From positions 62,001 through 126,000 of the forward strand of contig NZ_JACBAZ010000003.1 of NCBI RefSeq assembly GCF_013391475.1: 64,000 nucleotides of DNA, written 5' to 3'. Made by a program: the position numbers and the translations under genes. Under the pieces are notes generated by a model that saw only the letters and a list, made by a program, of their open reading frames with translations, was not told the origin of the DNA and searched no databases. Shown here one piece after another: positions 17,032 to 26,629 of the stretch. Within the stretch, counting starts at the first letter, position 1. Every line of letters starts with the position of its first letter. This stretch comes from Oceaniferula marina (GTDB taxonomy: Bacteria > Verrucomicrobiota > Verrucomicrobiia > Verrucomicrobiales > Akkermansiaceae).

Positions 17032-18270
17032 ATGGCAAGCATCTACAAACCTAGTGATAAAAAGCATTACTATACCTCCTTCCATGTCCCAACGGTGCAC
17101 GGAACTATGAAAAAGTTAACCAGATCGACAGGGGAAACGAATAGGCGAATTGCCCAAAATGCCGCAAATGCCATGGAAAAAGTGGCTCTGGCAGAGGCGG
17201 GGGCAGGAGAAGACAAAGGAAGCAGAATCGCCGCCATCGTGGCACAAGTGGCAGAAGAGGCGCGCAAAGGAATCCTCAACGCAGTAAGTGCCAGAAAAGC
17301 GGTCTCTGAAATCCTCAAAATATCAACGGGGGAAGATATGCCCGAATATACGATTCGAACATGGACTGCGGAATGGCTGAAAAGAAAGGAGGGCAAAACA
17401 GAATCTACCATGCGAGCTTACAGAACTCATACAGCTCATTTCCTCAAGTGGCTCGAAGATAGAGCCGATAACACACTAGAGAGCCTCACCGTAGCTGACA
17501 TGAGAAAATACCGACAATGGCTACTCAACGGAGCCGGAGGGAAGAACAAAGCCAGTAACACTACCACAAAGCAAAAAATGAAGGTGGTTTCATCCATCTA
17601 CATTAAGGCCATGGCCGAGGGGCTCACCAACTTTAATCCGACAGCCGCCCTGGAGCCACTTGAAGAAACCGAAAAACTAGAACGCAAGCCGTTCAGCCCA
17701 AAAGAAGTCGATTTACTTACCCACGCAGCACCATCTGAAGAATGGAAAGGTATCATCATTATGGGAGCATTCACGGGCTTACGCCTGACCGATTGTGCAC
17801 TACTCACCTGGCAAGATATTAAACTCAACAAAGGCGTGATCGTCACAACACCCAGAAAAACCAAACGCAAAAAAACGATTGTAACTATTCCCATTCACCC
17901 CACCCTTTTGGAGTTCCTACAAAACCAGCCTACGCCGATCGATTCAACAACCCACGTATTCCCGACTCTGGCAAAGTCCACAGGAGCCGGTCGAAATGGC
18001 TTGAGTGTTCAATTCACCAACATCATGAAAAAAGCAGGGGTTAGTCGCGGCAAATCGATAAACACTGGAGGGCGTACTATGTATGAACGAAGCTTCCACA
18101 GCCTCAGGCATACACTGACAAGTTGGCTTGCCGATTCGAACGTTTCCCCAGAAATCAGAATGCAGATTCTCGGGCACAAGTCCGAAGATGTTCACGCTAT
18201 CTACACGCATCTAGACGACGTCACGCTCAAAACGGCCATGAATAGCATCCCCGAACTTAAAGCAAATTAA
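17032..18270 (+). CDS. Tyrosine recombinase / integrase
   Basis: 412 residues from the ATG at 17032 (MASIYKPSDKK). The earlier ATG at 16987 would place the arm-site-like repeat inside the gene and adds a poor leader. Residues ~100-200 form the SAM-like core-binding domain (TIRTWTAEWLKRKEGKTES, then LKWLEDRADNTLES). The catalytic domain has FTGLRLTDCALLTW (Arg I), SFHSLRHTLTSWL (His-x-x-Arg) and ILGHKSEDVHAIYTHLD (His and nucleophile Tyr), so it looks active. It should catalyse insertion into and excision from the tRNA-Cys 3' end. It is transcribed away from the left att site. Confidence 0.92.
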   Translation: MASIYKPSDKKHYYTSFHVPTVHGTMKKLTRSTGETNRRIAQNAANAMEKVALAEAGAGEDKGSRIAAIVAQVAEEARKGILNAVSARKAVSEILKISTGEDMPEYTIRTWTAEWLKRKEGKTESTMRAYRTHTAHFLKWLEDRADNTLESLTVADMRKYRQWLLNGAGGKNKASNTTTKQKMKVVSSIYIKAMAEGLTNFNPTAALEPLEETEKLERKPFSPKEVDLLTHAAPSEEWKGIIIMGAFTGLRLTDCALLTWQDIKLNKGVIVTTPRKTKRKKTIVTIPIHPTLLEFLQNQPTPIDSTTHVFPTLAKSTGAGRNGLSVQFTNIMKKAGVSRGKSINTGGRTMYERSFHSLRHTLTSWLADSNVSPEIRMQILGHKSEDVHAIYTHLDDVTLKTAMNSIPELKAN

Positions 18271-18274
18271 ATCA

Positions 18275-18892
18275 ATGGGATTAGATCACACCTGTCCTGA
18301 GGAAACTCCCTCTCAAGCATGGAAAGCACTGCGTGCAATGCCTCGTCTAACTGCTATTTCTACACTCCGTTACGAACATTACTGGCCTGCTTTTCTTCCG
18401 CACATTGTTCCAAATGATAAAAAGCGCGAGAACTTTGCCGAATCTTTTTTTTCAGAAGAATCTTCAAAAAAAAGGAATAATCATATCTTCGGGGCCATCA
18501 ATGTCAGAAGAAAAAAAGCTCTTCACGTTAAATTGATGGCAGAACTTGCAGCTCAAGGGCCAGTATACCATGAGTTATATGATGATATAGGTAAGGTGAT
18601 TACATGTGCTATATCTGAGGGAGATCACATTCTATTTGGAGATCTACAAAAAATACTTAAAGACGGAGCTATGGAGGACTATAAATCCTCAGCATCAGAC
18701 AGATGGAGACTATTCAGCATATATGTTCTCGATCATGGGAAGTTGCCGACTAAAAAAGAAACCAAAACTATCTGGAAAAAATATGGTTCCCCGCAGAGGT
18801 CACCCTCGACTGGAAAGAAAGAACTAATTGTCAGTGACAAACAATCCAACAAATGGCGATCTGAGCTTGGTCTACAAGGACTCCCCATCTAA
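18275..18892 (+). CDS. Satellite protein of unknown function
   Basis: 205 residues, 4 bp after the integrase stop and thus likely co-transcribed. No family recognised. It has basic stretches (VRRKKALHVKLMAEL, SPSTGKKELIV) and a helical pattern (KVITCAISEGDHILFGDLQK). No signal peptide or membrane segment. A regulator or DNA-binding role would suit this position, but no clear HTH is seen. Confidence 0.6.
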   Translation: MGLDHTCPEETPSQAWKALRAMPRLTAISTLRYEHYWPAFLPHIVPNDKKRENFAESFFSEESSKKRNNHIFGAINVRRKKALHVKLMAELAAQGPVYHELYDDIGKVITCAISEGDHILFGDLQKILKDGAMEDYKSSASDRWRLFSIYVLDHGKLPTKKETKTIWKKYGSPQRSPSTGKKELIVSDKQSNKWRSELGLQGLPI

Positions 18893-18975
18893 CGTAGATT
18901 TTTGAGGGAGTCCCAAATAAACAATAATGTGTCATATAATCGATGTCGAACGAAACAACTGGCCGACATCAAACC

Positions 18976-19200
18976 ATGAATACAGCAAAAAAGAATCAAT
19001 CTACCACTCACAAGCCGGAGTGGCTTCGTCTTGCCCAAGCAACCGCAATATTTGGCGTAGGCCGCTCCAAGCTTTATGAGCTTATTAAGGACGGGAAAGT
19101 TAAGTCAACGTCTCTCCGGACACGTGGACAAGTAAAAGGAACCCGTCTAATCTCATACGACTCACTCTCGGATTATATCGAAAAATCAGCATCCCAATAA
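18976..19200 (+). CDS. Excisionase-like HTH protein of the satellite
   Basis: 74 residues from MNTAKKNQSTTHKPEW; an in-frame ATG at 18943 would add 11 residues but lies only a few bases after a TATAAT hexamer (18935-18940). The core WLRLAQATAIFGVGRSKLYE is the HTH_17 fold of excisionases, followed by LISYDSLSDYIEK. It likely bends att DNA and directs the integrase to excision, and may act as a switch regulator. It is paralogous to the orphan at 16167-16376. Confidence 0.8.
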   Translation: MNTAKKNQSTTHKPEWLRLAQATAIFGVGRSKLYELIKDGKVKSTSLRTRGQVKGTRLISYDSLSDYIEKSASQ

Positions 19201-19314
19201 CGACTACGCGCCACCAACCATGGGCCGGTGACGCGCGTATGATCGTTTGGAAGACGATTCATATTACCTCATTTATCCCATTCAGCAAGCGCGTATTCGG
19301 CAACGAATACAAAA

Positions 19315-20385
19315 ATGAACATACATATCGAAGCTCTCAAAGAGCACTTACCAACCTATCTAGAAAGACGGCTGCCAGATCGGATCAAAAACAGACACAG
19401 CCGAGGAATTCAATTTCAATGCCCGTTTCACGGTGAGGATAAACACCCATCGTGTTGCGCAAACAACGCAAAAGGCACATGGCTCTGGCATTGTTTTACC
19501 TGCCATAAAAACGGCTCTATTTTTGACCTTCACGGACACCTTGAAGGGATTGCCCCCATGAGTCAAAAATCCATTCAAGGAGTCGCTAATCAAGTGGGCT
19601 ACGATCTCCCCGATCTAGCACCTCTTACGACACCTGAGAAACTTGAAGTGATTGCCCAAAAGCGCAAATCAGAAGTCATCTTCAGACGAAGGAATCTAGC
19701 TACTCAAAAGCAAACATCCATTAATGCTGCCTTGAGGTCATGCCGTGACTCACTTTTCGCCCGGTATCTATCTCCACAATGGCGATATAATCTATGGGAC
19801 AACTCCCCCATCACACTCCATGACCCGTTAGTATCCCCCTTCGAATTCGTTCGAAACTTATTCGAACCCGATGATATCATATGGATGGGTGCACCTTTCG
19901 ACTCGGGGAGATCAAAACATAAAAGCCATTTCAAACCCTCCTCTGAATGGCTCAAATTGGAAATATTACCACCAAGAATCGCAGCCGGAGTATTTTCGCC
20001 TAATTGTATCTCTCGATCGCTAGAAAACGTAGCGAAACAAAAATTTATCGTAATCGAAAGCGACGAACTAATTGGTCACAAGCCAACCACTGAGCTAGAA
20101 AGGTTAAAGAATAAAGAGATGTCCTGCGCACTCATTATCTACATGCGGGATATTTTAGGCTTCAACCTCCGCGCTGTAATAGACACCAGTCACCGATCTC
20201 TTCATGGCTGGTTTGATCGGCCTGGAGCTGGTGAAATGGAAGCTCTTACACAGCTTGCTCAAGGTCTTGGCATTGATACAAGTGTCCTCACAAAGGCTGA
20301 CTCGTTACCATTAAGACTGCCAGGAGCCATTCATGAGAAAACCAACCAACGAGCCACCTTACTTTGGCTTAACCTCAAAAAATAG
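19315..20385 (+). CDS. CHC2 zinc-finger primase
   Basis: 356 residues. The N-terminal CHC2-type zinc ribbon reads CPFHGEDKHPSC then WHCFTCHKNGSIFD (Cys36, His39, Cys60, Cys63), as in DnaG and phage/plasmid primases. The C-terminal half contains VIDTSHRSLHGWFDRPG and LPLRLPGAIHEKTNQRATL, a pattern seen in RepB-type primases and primase-helicase partners of satellites and plasmids. The next gene, a DUF3987 protein, starts 5 bp later, so the pair very likely forms the replication module of the element. Confidence 0.8.
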   Translation: MNIHIEALKEHLPTYLERRLPDRIKNRHSRGIQFQCPFHGEDKHPSCCANNAKGTWLWHCFTCHKNGSIFDLHGHLEGIAPMSQKSIQGVANQVGYDLPDLAPLTTPEKLEVIAQKRKSEVIFRRRNLATQKQTSINAALRSCRDSLFARYLSPQWRYNLWDNSPITLHDPLVSPFEFVRNLFEPDDIIWMGAPFDSGRSKHKSHFKPSSEWLKLEILPPRIAAGVFSPNCISRSLENVAKQKFIVIESDELIGHKPTTELERLKNKEMSCALIIYMRDILGFNLRAVIDTSHRSLHGWFDRPGAGEMEALTQLAQGLGIDTSVLTKADSLPLRLPGAIHEKTNQRATLLWLNLKK

Positions 20386-20390
20386 AAGCT

Positions 20391-21914
20391 ATGCGAGATT
20401 CAACAGTAAGCAGACCGTTATCGCCGGTCCAGCAGCTCGCTCAGGAGATTGAAAAATCTGCAGGGACCTTGGATGAATATAGCGAGCCTCCTCTTCGGCC
20501 ATTCCCCACCGGCAAATTACCCCGAATTATGCGGGACATGGTCAGAGAAACCAGCAAAGCATCCCTCACTCCGGAGTGCCTAGCTGCCATAAACGTAATA
20601 GGTGCAGTTTCCGCATCAATTGGTGCAGGGTATCTAATCAATTCCGGAGGAGATCGAACAACTTCAGCGAATTTATTTATTCTAGGAATAGCTCAAAGCG
20701 GAACAGGAAAAGGGCAAGCTTTTTCTCGAATTTTCAAACCATTCCGGGATGCTGAACAACAACATAACGATAGGTGGAGAAACCATGGCCACCCAAAAGC
20801 AGAGTCTGAAATCAACTTAATCGACGAGCAAATTAAGGAAGTCAAAAAAGAAGTCAAAAAACAAGAAAGCCAAGCCGAATTCAATCTGTTAAGGGACAAA
20901 TTAACCAAGCTCCAGCGTCGTAGAGACGAGCTATCTCTGGAACTAGAAAAATCACCGTCATTTTCCGTAGCTGATGTCACACGCGAAAAACTGGCATTAT
21001 CTTTATCAAACCAACCTGGCGAGGCTCTAGCCAGTTTATCACCAGAAGCTCGAGGTGTTCTCTCTGTTCTCGCTGGAAGATATTCCAGTACCGGCTCATC
21101 AGACGAGGACATCTACTTGTCCAGTTATAGTCGAGAATCCATCTTAATTGACCGCATTAGCCGACCAGCAACTCACCTTCACAATCCAACGTTAAGTATT
21201 CTATGGCTCATACAGCCCGATGCGGCAGCCAGGTTTGGGGAAAAAATCGAAATGGTCGACTCAGGATTACTCCCACGATTCCTACTAGCAAACACGCATG
21301 CCGAACTGGAAGATGAGCCTGAGTTCCCCCATAAAATCGACAATTCAATTGCTGACCAGTGGGCGAGCCTGATAACTGGGCTGCTGACCAATGTGCGAGC
21401 CAAGGGTGATCAGCCTGATCACATTCCTACTGCTAGAGGCGTCTATAATCTGATGAGGGACTTCACCAACCAGGGACGACACCAAGGCCGAAAGAATGGA
21501 GACAAAGCCGACATCGCCCCGTTTGTAGCACGGTGGGGTGAAAACTGCTGGAGATTAGTTCTCGTGATTCATGCCGGAAAATATGGCCCAAAAGCCCACC
21601 GCCACCCAGTATCTGAGGAAACAGCATCTAGCGCCATCGTCATCATGCAGTGGTTCATCACTGAGCAAATCACCTTCCTCGGAGAACAGCGCCGACTTCG
21701 ACGTAAAACGAGGATGAAAAAGCTAGCTGAAATACTACGCGACGCAGGGGGAGACAAAACGTTGCGAACTCTAAAAAAGGATAACGGCTTCGAGCCTGGG
21801 GAGGTTAAAAAAATAGCTTCGCAATTTTCACACTGCATTAGAGTTGAAAAAATAAAAACCAAAGGACGTCCATCCGAGGTTGCCATATTACAGCAAAACT
21901 CAAACCGACAATAA
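20391..21914 (+). CDS. DUF3987 helicase-like replication protein
   Basis: 507 residues. The Walker A-like motif AQSGTGKGQA (101-110) follows NLFILGI, as in DUF3987 proteins of phages, satellites and integrative elements. A charged coiled coil (~135-185, KEVKKEVKKQE) interrupts the ATPase core. Later come SILWLIQPDAAARFGEK and ADIAPFVARWGENCWRLVLV, typical of the family. The C-terminal ~80 residues are basic and winged-helix-like. It is expected to unwind DNA at the element's origin with the primase just upstream. Confidence 0.8.
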   Translation: MRDSTVSRPLSPVQQLAQEIEKSAGTLDEYSEPPLRPFPTGKLPRIMRDMVRETSKASLTPECLAAINVIGAVSASIGAGYLINSGGDRTTSANLFILGIAQSGTGKGQAFSRIFKPFRDAEQQHNDRWRNHGHPKAESEINLIDEQIKEVKKEVKKQESQAEFNLLRDKLTKLQRRRDELSLELEKSPSFSVADVTREKLALSLSNQPGEALASLSPEARGVLSVLAGRYSSTGSSDEDIYLSSYSRESILIDRISRPATHLHNPTLSILWLIQPDAAARFGEKIEMVDSGLLPRFLLANTHAELEDEPEFPHKIDNSIADQWASLITGLLTNVRAKGDQPDHIPTARGVYNLMRDFTNQGRHQGRKNGDKADIAPFVARWGENCWRLVLVIHAGKYGPKAHRHPVSEETASSAIVIMQWFITEQITFLGEQRRLRRKTRMKKLAEILRDAGGDKTLRTLKKDNGFEPGEVKKIASQFSHCIRVEKIKTKGRPSEVAILQQNSNRQ

Positions 21915-21945
21915 TAAAAGTCCGACGAACAGTAACACCCAAAAA

Positions 21946-21984
21946 CCCCAAAATCATAACTTTTGACCGTTTTGGGGCTTTTGG
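21946..21984 (+). terminator. Terminator after the primase/helicase pair
   Basis: CCCCAAAA (21946-21953) pairs with TTTTGGGG (21970-21977), followed by CTTTT. Confidence 0.6.
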
Positions 21985-22051
21985 TGAAACCGATATAATC
22001 AAGCAACATCAAGAACTCCCTAATTTCATCCTACTACCCTGCCCAAAATGA

Positions 22052-22069
22052 CGGTGCAAATTTGCACCG
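22052..22069. promoter_or_regulatory. Perfect 18-bp palindrome CGGTGCAAATTTGCACCG upstream of the TerS-like gene
   Basis: A perfect inverted repeat ending 38 bp before the start codon of the terminase-small-subunit-like gene. Likely an operator for that gene; the regulator is unknown. Confidence 0.5.
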
Positions 22070-22106
22070 CCATAGAAAACAAAAAAAATACAAATGATAA
22101 ACGCAT

Positions 22107-22565
22107 ATGAAAACCACAGCTCTCACGAAAACAAACCGAGGCCGAAAATGTAAACTCACTCGACACATGATCGAGGTTATCGAAAAAAGTCTATTAAACC
22201 ACAACACCAAACGAACGACCTGCCAAATGGCAGGGATCTCAACAAGCACTCTATATCACTGGCTTTCAGTAGGAGAAACGGCTAAGAGTGGCCTCAAACG
22301 AGAATTATGGGTCACTGTAAACAAAGCGCAGAGCATAAGCAAAACGATTTTGGTGAACCAAATAGCCAAAGATTCAAGCTGGCAAAGTAAAGCATGGTTA
22401 TTAGAGCGCATGTATCCCAATGAATTTGGACGACAGCAAAAAGTAAACCACACAACAGGTGCGGATGGAGAGAGCCTTAACACTATGCCTCCACCGATCA
22501 TTAATATCATCATGCAAGACACCGACGAAGAATCGCCATGGATCTACGATGTCGACCCAACCTAA
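22107..22565 (+). CDS. Terminase small subunit-like HTH protein
   Basis: 152 residues. An N-terminal homeodomain-like HTH (TTCQMAGISTSTLYHWLSVG) sits in a basic context, followed by a helical segment with SWQSKAWLLERMYPNEFGRQ. That order (HTH, then AWLLERxxPxxFG) is frequent in small terminases and phage homeodomain-like proteins. The acidic tail ends EESPWIYDVDPT. In phage satellites such a gene redirects helper packaging to satellite DNA. Its position after pri/rep fits that, but a transposase-like or transcription regulator is the alternative. Confidence 0.6.
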   Translation: MKTTALTKTNRGRKCKLTRHMIEVIEKSLLNHNTKRTTCQMAGISTSTLYHWLSVGETAKSGLKRELWVTVNKAQSISKTILVNQIAKDSSWQSKAWLLERMYPNEFGRQQKVNHTTGADGESLNTMPPPIINIIMQDTDEESPWIYDVDPT

Positions 22566-22613
22566 AACAGCCAACAGAATTAACTACTGCCACACCCCCC
22601 CTCGGCCCAGTCG

Positions 22614-25600
22614 TCATACACGCTTTTTAAGAGACCCGTATACCTTAGATAGTAAGTGCTCTACTGCGATTTCTCGGAAATCCCCATCAGCCATGAGCTT
22701 CCCGAAAATCTCTTCATTACCTTCCATTCGGTCAATAACAAGTCCTTCAAAGGCTTTTTCGAATACGTAGCGAAAATCTTCCTTGGAATTCGAGGATGCC
22801 GCCTTTTGTAAATCTTCGTTCTCAACTGCCTCTTCCTGGATTTGATCAAAGAAAAGTTGATCCGCCTGAGTAAACTCTGTGCCGAAGCGTTCATTTAAAA
22901 TATCGATCAATTCTGAAAGGCGGATTTCTTGGTCCTCTTGTCCAGTGCCGACATCCGAAGGACCTTTCAGAGGATTCCCTTCACCCGCGTTCAGGTCGAT
23001 CTGACCTTCACTAATTTTCTGCAAACGGTAATATTGCAACTCGACTTCCTCATCGAGGTGGTATGCAGGCCCAGTTTCCCGCTTGGGCAATTTGGTGAGA
23101 AGAAAACGTAGGTAAGTGTATAGTTTTTCTAGATCAGAGTCTTGATACGGAATTACCTGCGATAGGAAGGCATACATATTCCGAAAATTGACTAGCAGTG
23201 TCTTGACCTGCTCCGCTTCTTCTCTAGGCCGCTCTTTAAAGCGCTCAACAGCTTGGTCCAAGATGCCGTTCATTTGGGAGTGGTCGTGCACAGTCTCCTT
23301 ACGGCGGGGTTTGAAATAAACGGAACAAAAGTCACTAACCTCCTCTTCATAAATCAAGCCAGTTTCCTCAATCTGATGTTGCAAGCGATAAAGGTGCTGA
23401 GCATCGGTCAATTCCTCGGCAGGTGTTTCTTCATAGTAAGGCTTAAATGCATTGAAGATCTCTTCGGGCTTATTACGAAAATCGAGGACAAAAGTATCCT
23501 CTTTACCCAAGCAGGTGCGGTTCAACCGTGATAAAGTCTGAACAGCTTGAAGTCCGGACAGTTTCTTATCAACATACATTGTATGAAGAAAAGGCTGGTC
23601 GAAGCCTGTCTGGTATTTTTCCGCGACTAGTAACACTTGATACTCTGGAGTATCAAATTTTTCCGGAAGTTCACTTTCTTTAACTCCTCCATTCATGGAT
23701 ACTTCGCTCCAGGTCTTACCTGGAGCGTCAGGATCTTCAACGATACCCGAGAAAGCGACGAGAGACTTCACATCGGTGTATCCCTTATCCGTAATATATT
23801 TATCAAAGGCTTGTTTATAGCGAACGGCATGAAGTCTTGAATCTGTAACAACCATTGCCTTGGCTCGCCCTCCAATCTTGTGCTTAACATGTGTCCGGAA
23901 GTGCTCAACGATGACCTTCGTCTTTTCCGCAAGATTGTGCGGATGCAAAGTGAGAATACGCGCCAACGCCCGAGCTGCCTTCTTTCGCTCGACGTTCTTA
24001 TCATTCTCAGTTGCCAAAACGATCCGGTAATAGGCTTCGTAGTTTACGTAGTTCTTCAACACGTCTAAGATAAAACGCTCTTCGATTGCCTGCCTCATCG
24101 TATATAAATGAAAGGGCGATTCACCACTGGGTCCAGGCTCATCAAAAACTTTCTTAGTCTTGTATTTCGGGGTTGCGGTAAAGGCGAAGAAACTGAGATT
24201 TGACTGCTTGCCTCGTTTCATCATTTCCCTGACGACACCGGCAAGGTGATCAGCATCATCATCTTCATCCAACCCGTGATCAGCGGCATAAGTAGCAGCC
24301 TCTTCTTGGATCCGGTCGGCATTCAGAACCCCCTTTAACTCCATCGCACTTTCACCGGATTGAGAACTGTGGGCTTCGTCAACGATGACGGCGAAATTCT
24401 TCTCCCTTGTAGAAATCTCAATACCGGGGTGATCCTCCTCGCGCAACTTCTCCAGAGTCTCGGAGACGAACGGAAACTTCTGAAGAGTGGTGATGACAAT
24501 GGGGGTTCCGCTCGCCAGGGCTTTTACCAGCTGGCGGGTATCTTCCTCGATTTTTTCTACAACTCCCTTCTTATGATCAAATTGGGAGATTGTATTCTGG
24601 AGCTGTTGGTCGAGAACGCGGCGGTCAGTTACGACAATGACTGAATCAAATATCCTCTTGTCGTTCACATCATGCAGTGACGATAGGCGGTGCGCCAGCC
24701 AGGCGATCGAATTAGATTTACCCGAGCCAGCTGAGTGCTGAATAAGGTAGTTGCGGCCAGGTCCATTATTACGGGCACTGGAGACAAGCTTGCGCACACT
24801 GTCCAGTTGGTGATAGCGCGGAAAGATCATGGTTTCCTTGGTGATCTTCTTGATGGCGCCACTGTCGGTGAGGATACGCTTCTCCTTCACCTCCAAATGC
24901 ATGAAACGACCGAAAATATCAAGCAGACTATCCCGCTGCCATACTTCACACCACAGGTATGCTGTACGGTATCCCCCGTCCCTTGCGACAGGATTTCCTG
25001 CATGGCCAGAATTGCCCAGGTTAAAGGGCAGGAAGTAAGTTTTGCTCTCACTCAGGCGAGTCGCCATAAAGACAGAGTCTTGATCAACGGCAAAATGCAC
25101 GAGGGTACGCTTCTTAAACTTAAAAATCAGTTCACGCGGGTCGCGATCGCGCTTGTATTGCTTCTTGGCATGCTCAACGGTTTGGCCGGAGAGCGGATTC
25201 TTCAACTCGGCGGTAATGACAGGCAGGCCGTTAATAAAAAGAACGAGGTCGAGAGAATTGGAATTTTCTTCGCTATAATACAGTTGGCGAGTGACGCTGA
25301 GAACGTTGGCATCGTAAAGAGCGAGAGTATCCGGATTCATAGCATTATTAGGGGCAAAAATGGCCACCCGTAGCTTTTTTCCATAGCACTTGAATCCTTG
25401 GCGCAGGACTTTGAGAATCCCTTTGGTATCCAGCTCCTTGCAAAGATGATCGAGGACGACTTTTCCCGCCTCCTCGTCGTGAATCCCTCGCAAACTTTTC
25501 CAGGCTTTTTCTTGGGTCTTCTGGATGAAATCCAAAACCATGACCGGATCAAGGGCGCGTGCTTTGTCGTAGCGGCCCTTGGCTTCGCCATCACGGTAGT

Positions 25601-25679
25601 CCACATGAACATAGCCACTACCTTTACAGAGGCTGTCGATAATAGCATCTTCGAGTCGGGCTTCGGTATGTTTTTTCAT
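22614..25679 (-). CDS. hsdR: Type I restriction enzyme R subunit
   Basis: 1021 residues. The PD-(D/E)XK nuclease core is LDLVLFINGLPVITAELKNP (Asp144, Glu158-x-Lys160). The SF2 translocase follows with Walker A SAGSGKS (Lys321), Walker B VDEAHSSQSG (434-437 is DEAH-type) and AFTATPK. The length and motif order match HsdR, which cuts unmethylated DNA after ATP-driven translocation. The start overlaps the stop of the preceding unknown gene by 4 nt (ATGA). It is the last gene of a seven-gene leftward operon, unusually separated from hsdM/hsdS by four extra genes. All motifs look intact. Confidence 0.92.
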   Translation of the reverse strand: MKKHTEARLEDAIIDSLCKGSGYVHVDYRDGEAKGRYDKARALDPVMVLDFIQKTQEKAWKSLRGIHDEEAGKVVLDHLCKELDTKGILKVLRQGFKCYGKKLRVAIFAPNNAMNPDTLALYDANVLSVTRQLYYSEENSNSLDLVLFINGLPVITAELKNPLSGQTVEHAKKQYKRDRDPRELIFKFKKRTLVHFAVDQDSVFMATRLSESKTYFLPFNLGNSGHAGNPVARDGGYRTAYLWCEVWQRDSLLDIFGRFMHLEVKEKRILTDSGAIKKITKETMIFPRYHQLDSVRKLVSSARNNGPGRNYLIQHSAGSGKSNSIAWLAHRLSSLHDVNDKRIFDSVIVVTDRRVLDQQLQNTISQFDHKKGVVEKIEEDTRQLVKALASGTPIVITTLQKFPFVSETLEKLREEDHPGIEISTREKNFAVIVDEAHSSQSGESAMELKGVLNADRIQEEAATYAADHGLDEDDDADHLAGVVREMMKRGKQSNLSFFAFTATPKYKTKKVFDEPGPSGESPFHLYTMRQAIEERFILDVLKNYVNYEAYYRIVLATENDKNVERKKAARALARILTLHPHNLAEKTKVIVEHFRTHVKHKIGGRAKAMVVTDSRLHAVRYKQAFDKYITDKGYTDVKSLVAFSGIVEDPDAPGKTWSEVSMNGGVKESELPEKFDTPEYQVLLVAEKYQTGFDQPFLHTMYVDKKLSGLQAVQTLSRLNRTCLGKEDTFVLDFRNKPEEIFNAFKPYYEETPAEELTDAQHLYRLQHQIEETGLIYEEEVSDFCSVYFKPRRKETVHDHSQMNGILDQAVERFKERPREEAEQVKTLLVNFRNMYAFLSQVIPYQDSDLEKLYTYLRFLLTKLPKRETGPAYHLDEEVELQYYRLQKISEGQIDLNAGEGNPLKGPSDVGTGQEDQEIRLSELIDILNERFGTEFTQADQLFFDQIQEEAVENEDLQKAASSNSKEDFRYVFEKAFEGLVIDRMEGNEEIFGKLMADGDFREIAVEHLLSKVYGSLKKRV

Positions 25680-26629
25680 GTATTCAGTTTGGGATATTTT
25701 ACAGTTGGTAAATGGCCTAGAACTTTACCAACAAATACTTTCCCTTCTATGGGGCAAAAATAAATACGGTCTGTATCAGCGAGGTAAAGGTGTAAGCTGC
25801 ATAAATGTTCAGCTCCATTTTCATCGTTGAAAGTGTAGTAATCAGAGCCGAATCTACTTAGTGTCTCAGGTGAAGTCGGACTACATGTGACTTTTAAGTT
25901 TTCTCGTTTGAATTGCGGAGACTCTGCAGCAACTCGTTCCAGTTCGAAGAGATTCTTAGTAACTTGAAGTATTAAATCACCACCACCTCCAAGATTCTTG
26001 ATACTTTTCTCGACATTACGGTGAAAGATAAGGTGCGGAAATAAAGTATCGCGCTTTTCCCAAAGCTCAGCAGGGCAATCAACTATCGAGCATCGTCGAT
26101 CTGAAATCCAATCTTCATGAATTTCGTAATGGCTATGCTCCGCAATATTAGTGAGCTCGATGCAAGAATCAACACACCCATCAATCTCATCTAGCTTGGT
26201 TAGCATGCACTCTAGCTTAGACTCAGTCCAGCGATCATGTGCAAGACTCAATGTTGGCATATCGATAAGATATGCTGCACGCAACGAATCTGAGAGCTTA
26301 CCTCCCATGCTAACGTCGCATTCGCTAGCCTCTTTGATCACATCTTCACTTTGATTGACAAGGAGTGGTGATTTAGTTGCAAGATGTGTTATAAAGTCGC
26401 GAGCTTCTTTGGAGAACTCTAAGTCATACAACCAATCATTAATGGTATAATTTTCTGCTATATCAAGGACGTAGAATGCGACATCGGTTCGCAAGCCTGC
26501 CCCTAACCCTTTACCTGGAGCTTCCAATAGTACGCTTGCGAATCCCTCCATTCGCTCTGAAGCATCATACTTATCGGCAGCCAATGGTTTGCACGATAAG
26601 TCATTAAAGACGGGATCTATATCAATCAT
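25676..26629 (-). CDS. Unknown protein, fourth gene of the embedded cassette
   Basis: 317 residues from the ATG at 26629, which overlaps the stop of the ATPase gene by 8 nt (ATGATTGA); a longer frame upstream lies inside that gene and is not used. No family recognised. The middle is helical and acidic (ESKLECMLTKLDEIDGC). The C-terminal part seems to form beta strands (IYFCPIEGKVFVGKVLGHLP), which resembles a small barrel or toxin-like fold. Overlaps on both sides with the AAA ATPase and hsdR indicate obligate co-expression. It may be an effector or adaptor of the ATPase; this is context-based inference. Confidence 0.7.
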   Translation of the reverse strand: MIDIDPVFNDLSCKPLAADKYDASERMEGFASVLLEAPGKGLGAGLRTDVAFYVLDIAENYTINDWLYDLEFSKEARDFITHLATKSPLLVNQSEDVIKEASECDVSMGGKLSDSLRAAYLIDMPTLSLAHDRWTESKLECMLTKLDEIDGCVDSCIELTNIAEHSHYEIHEDWISDRRCSIVDCPAELWEKRDTLFPHLIFHRNVEKSIKNLGGGGDLILQVTKNLFELERVAAESPQFKRENLKVTCSPTSPETLSRFGSDYYTFNDENGAEHLCSLHLYLADTDRIYFCPIEGKVFVGKVLGHLPTVKYPKLNT

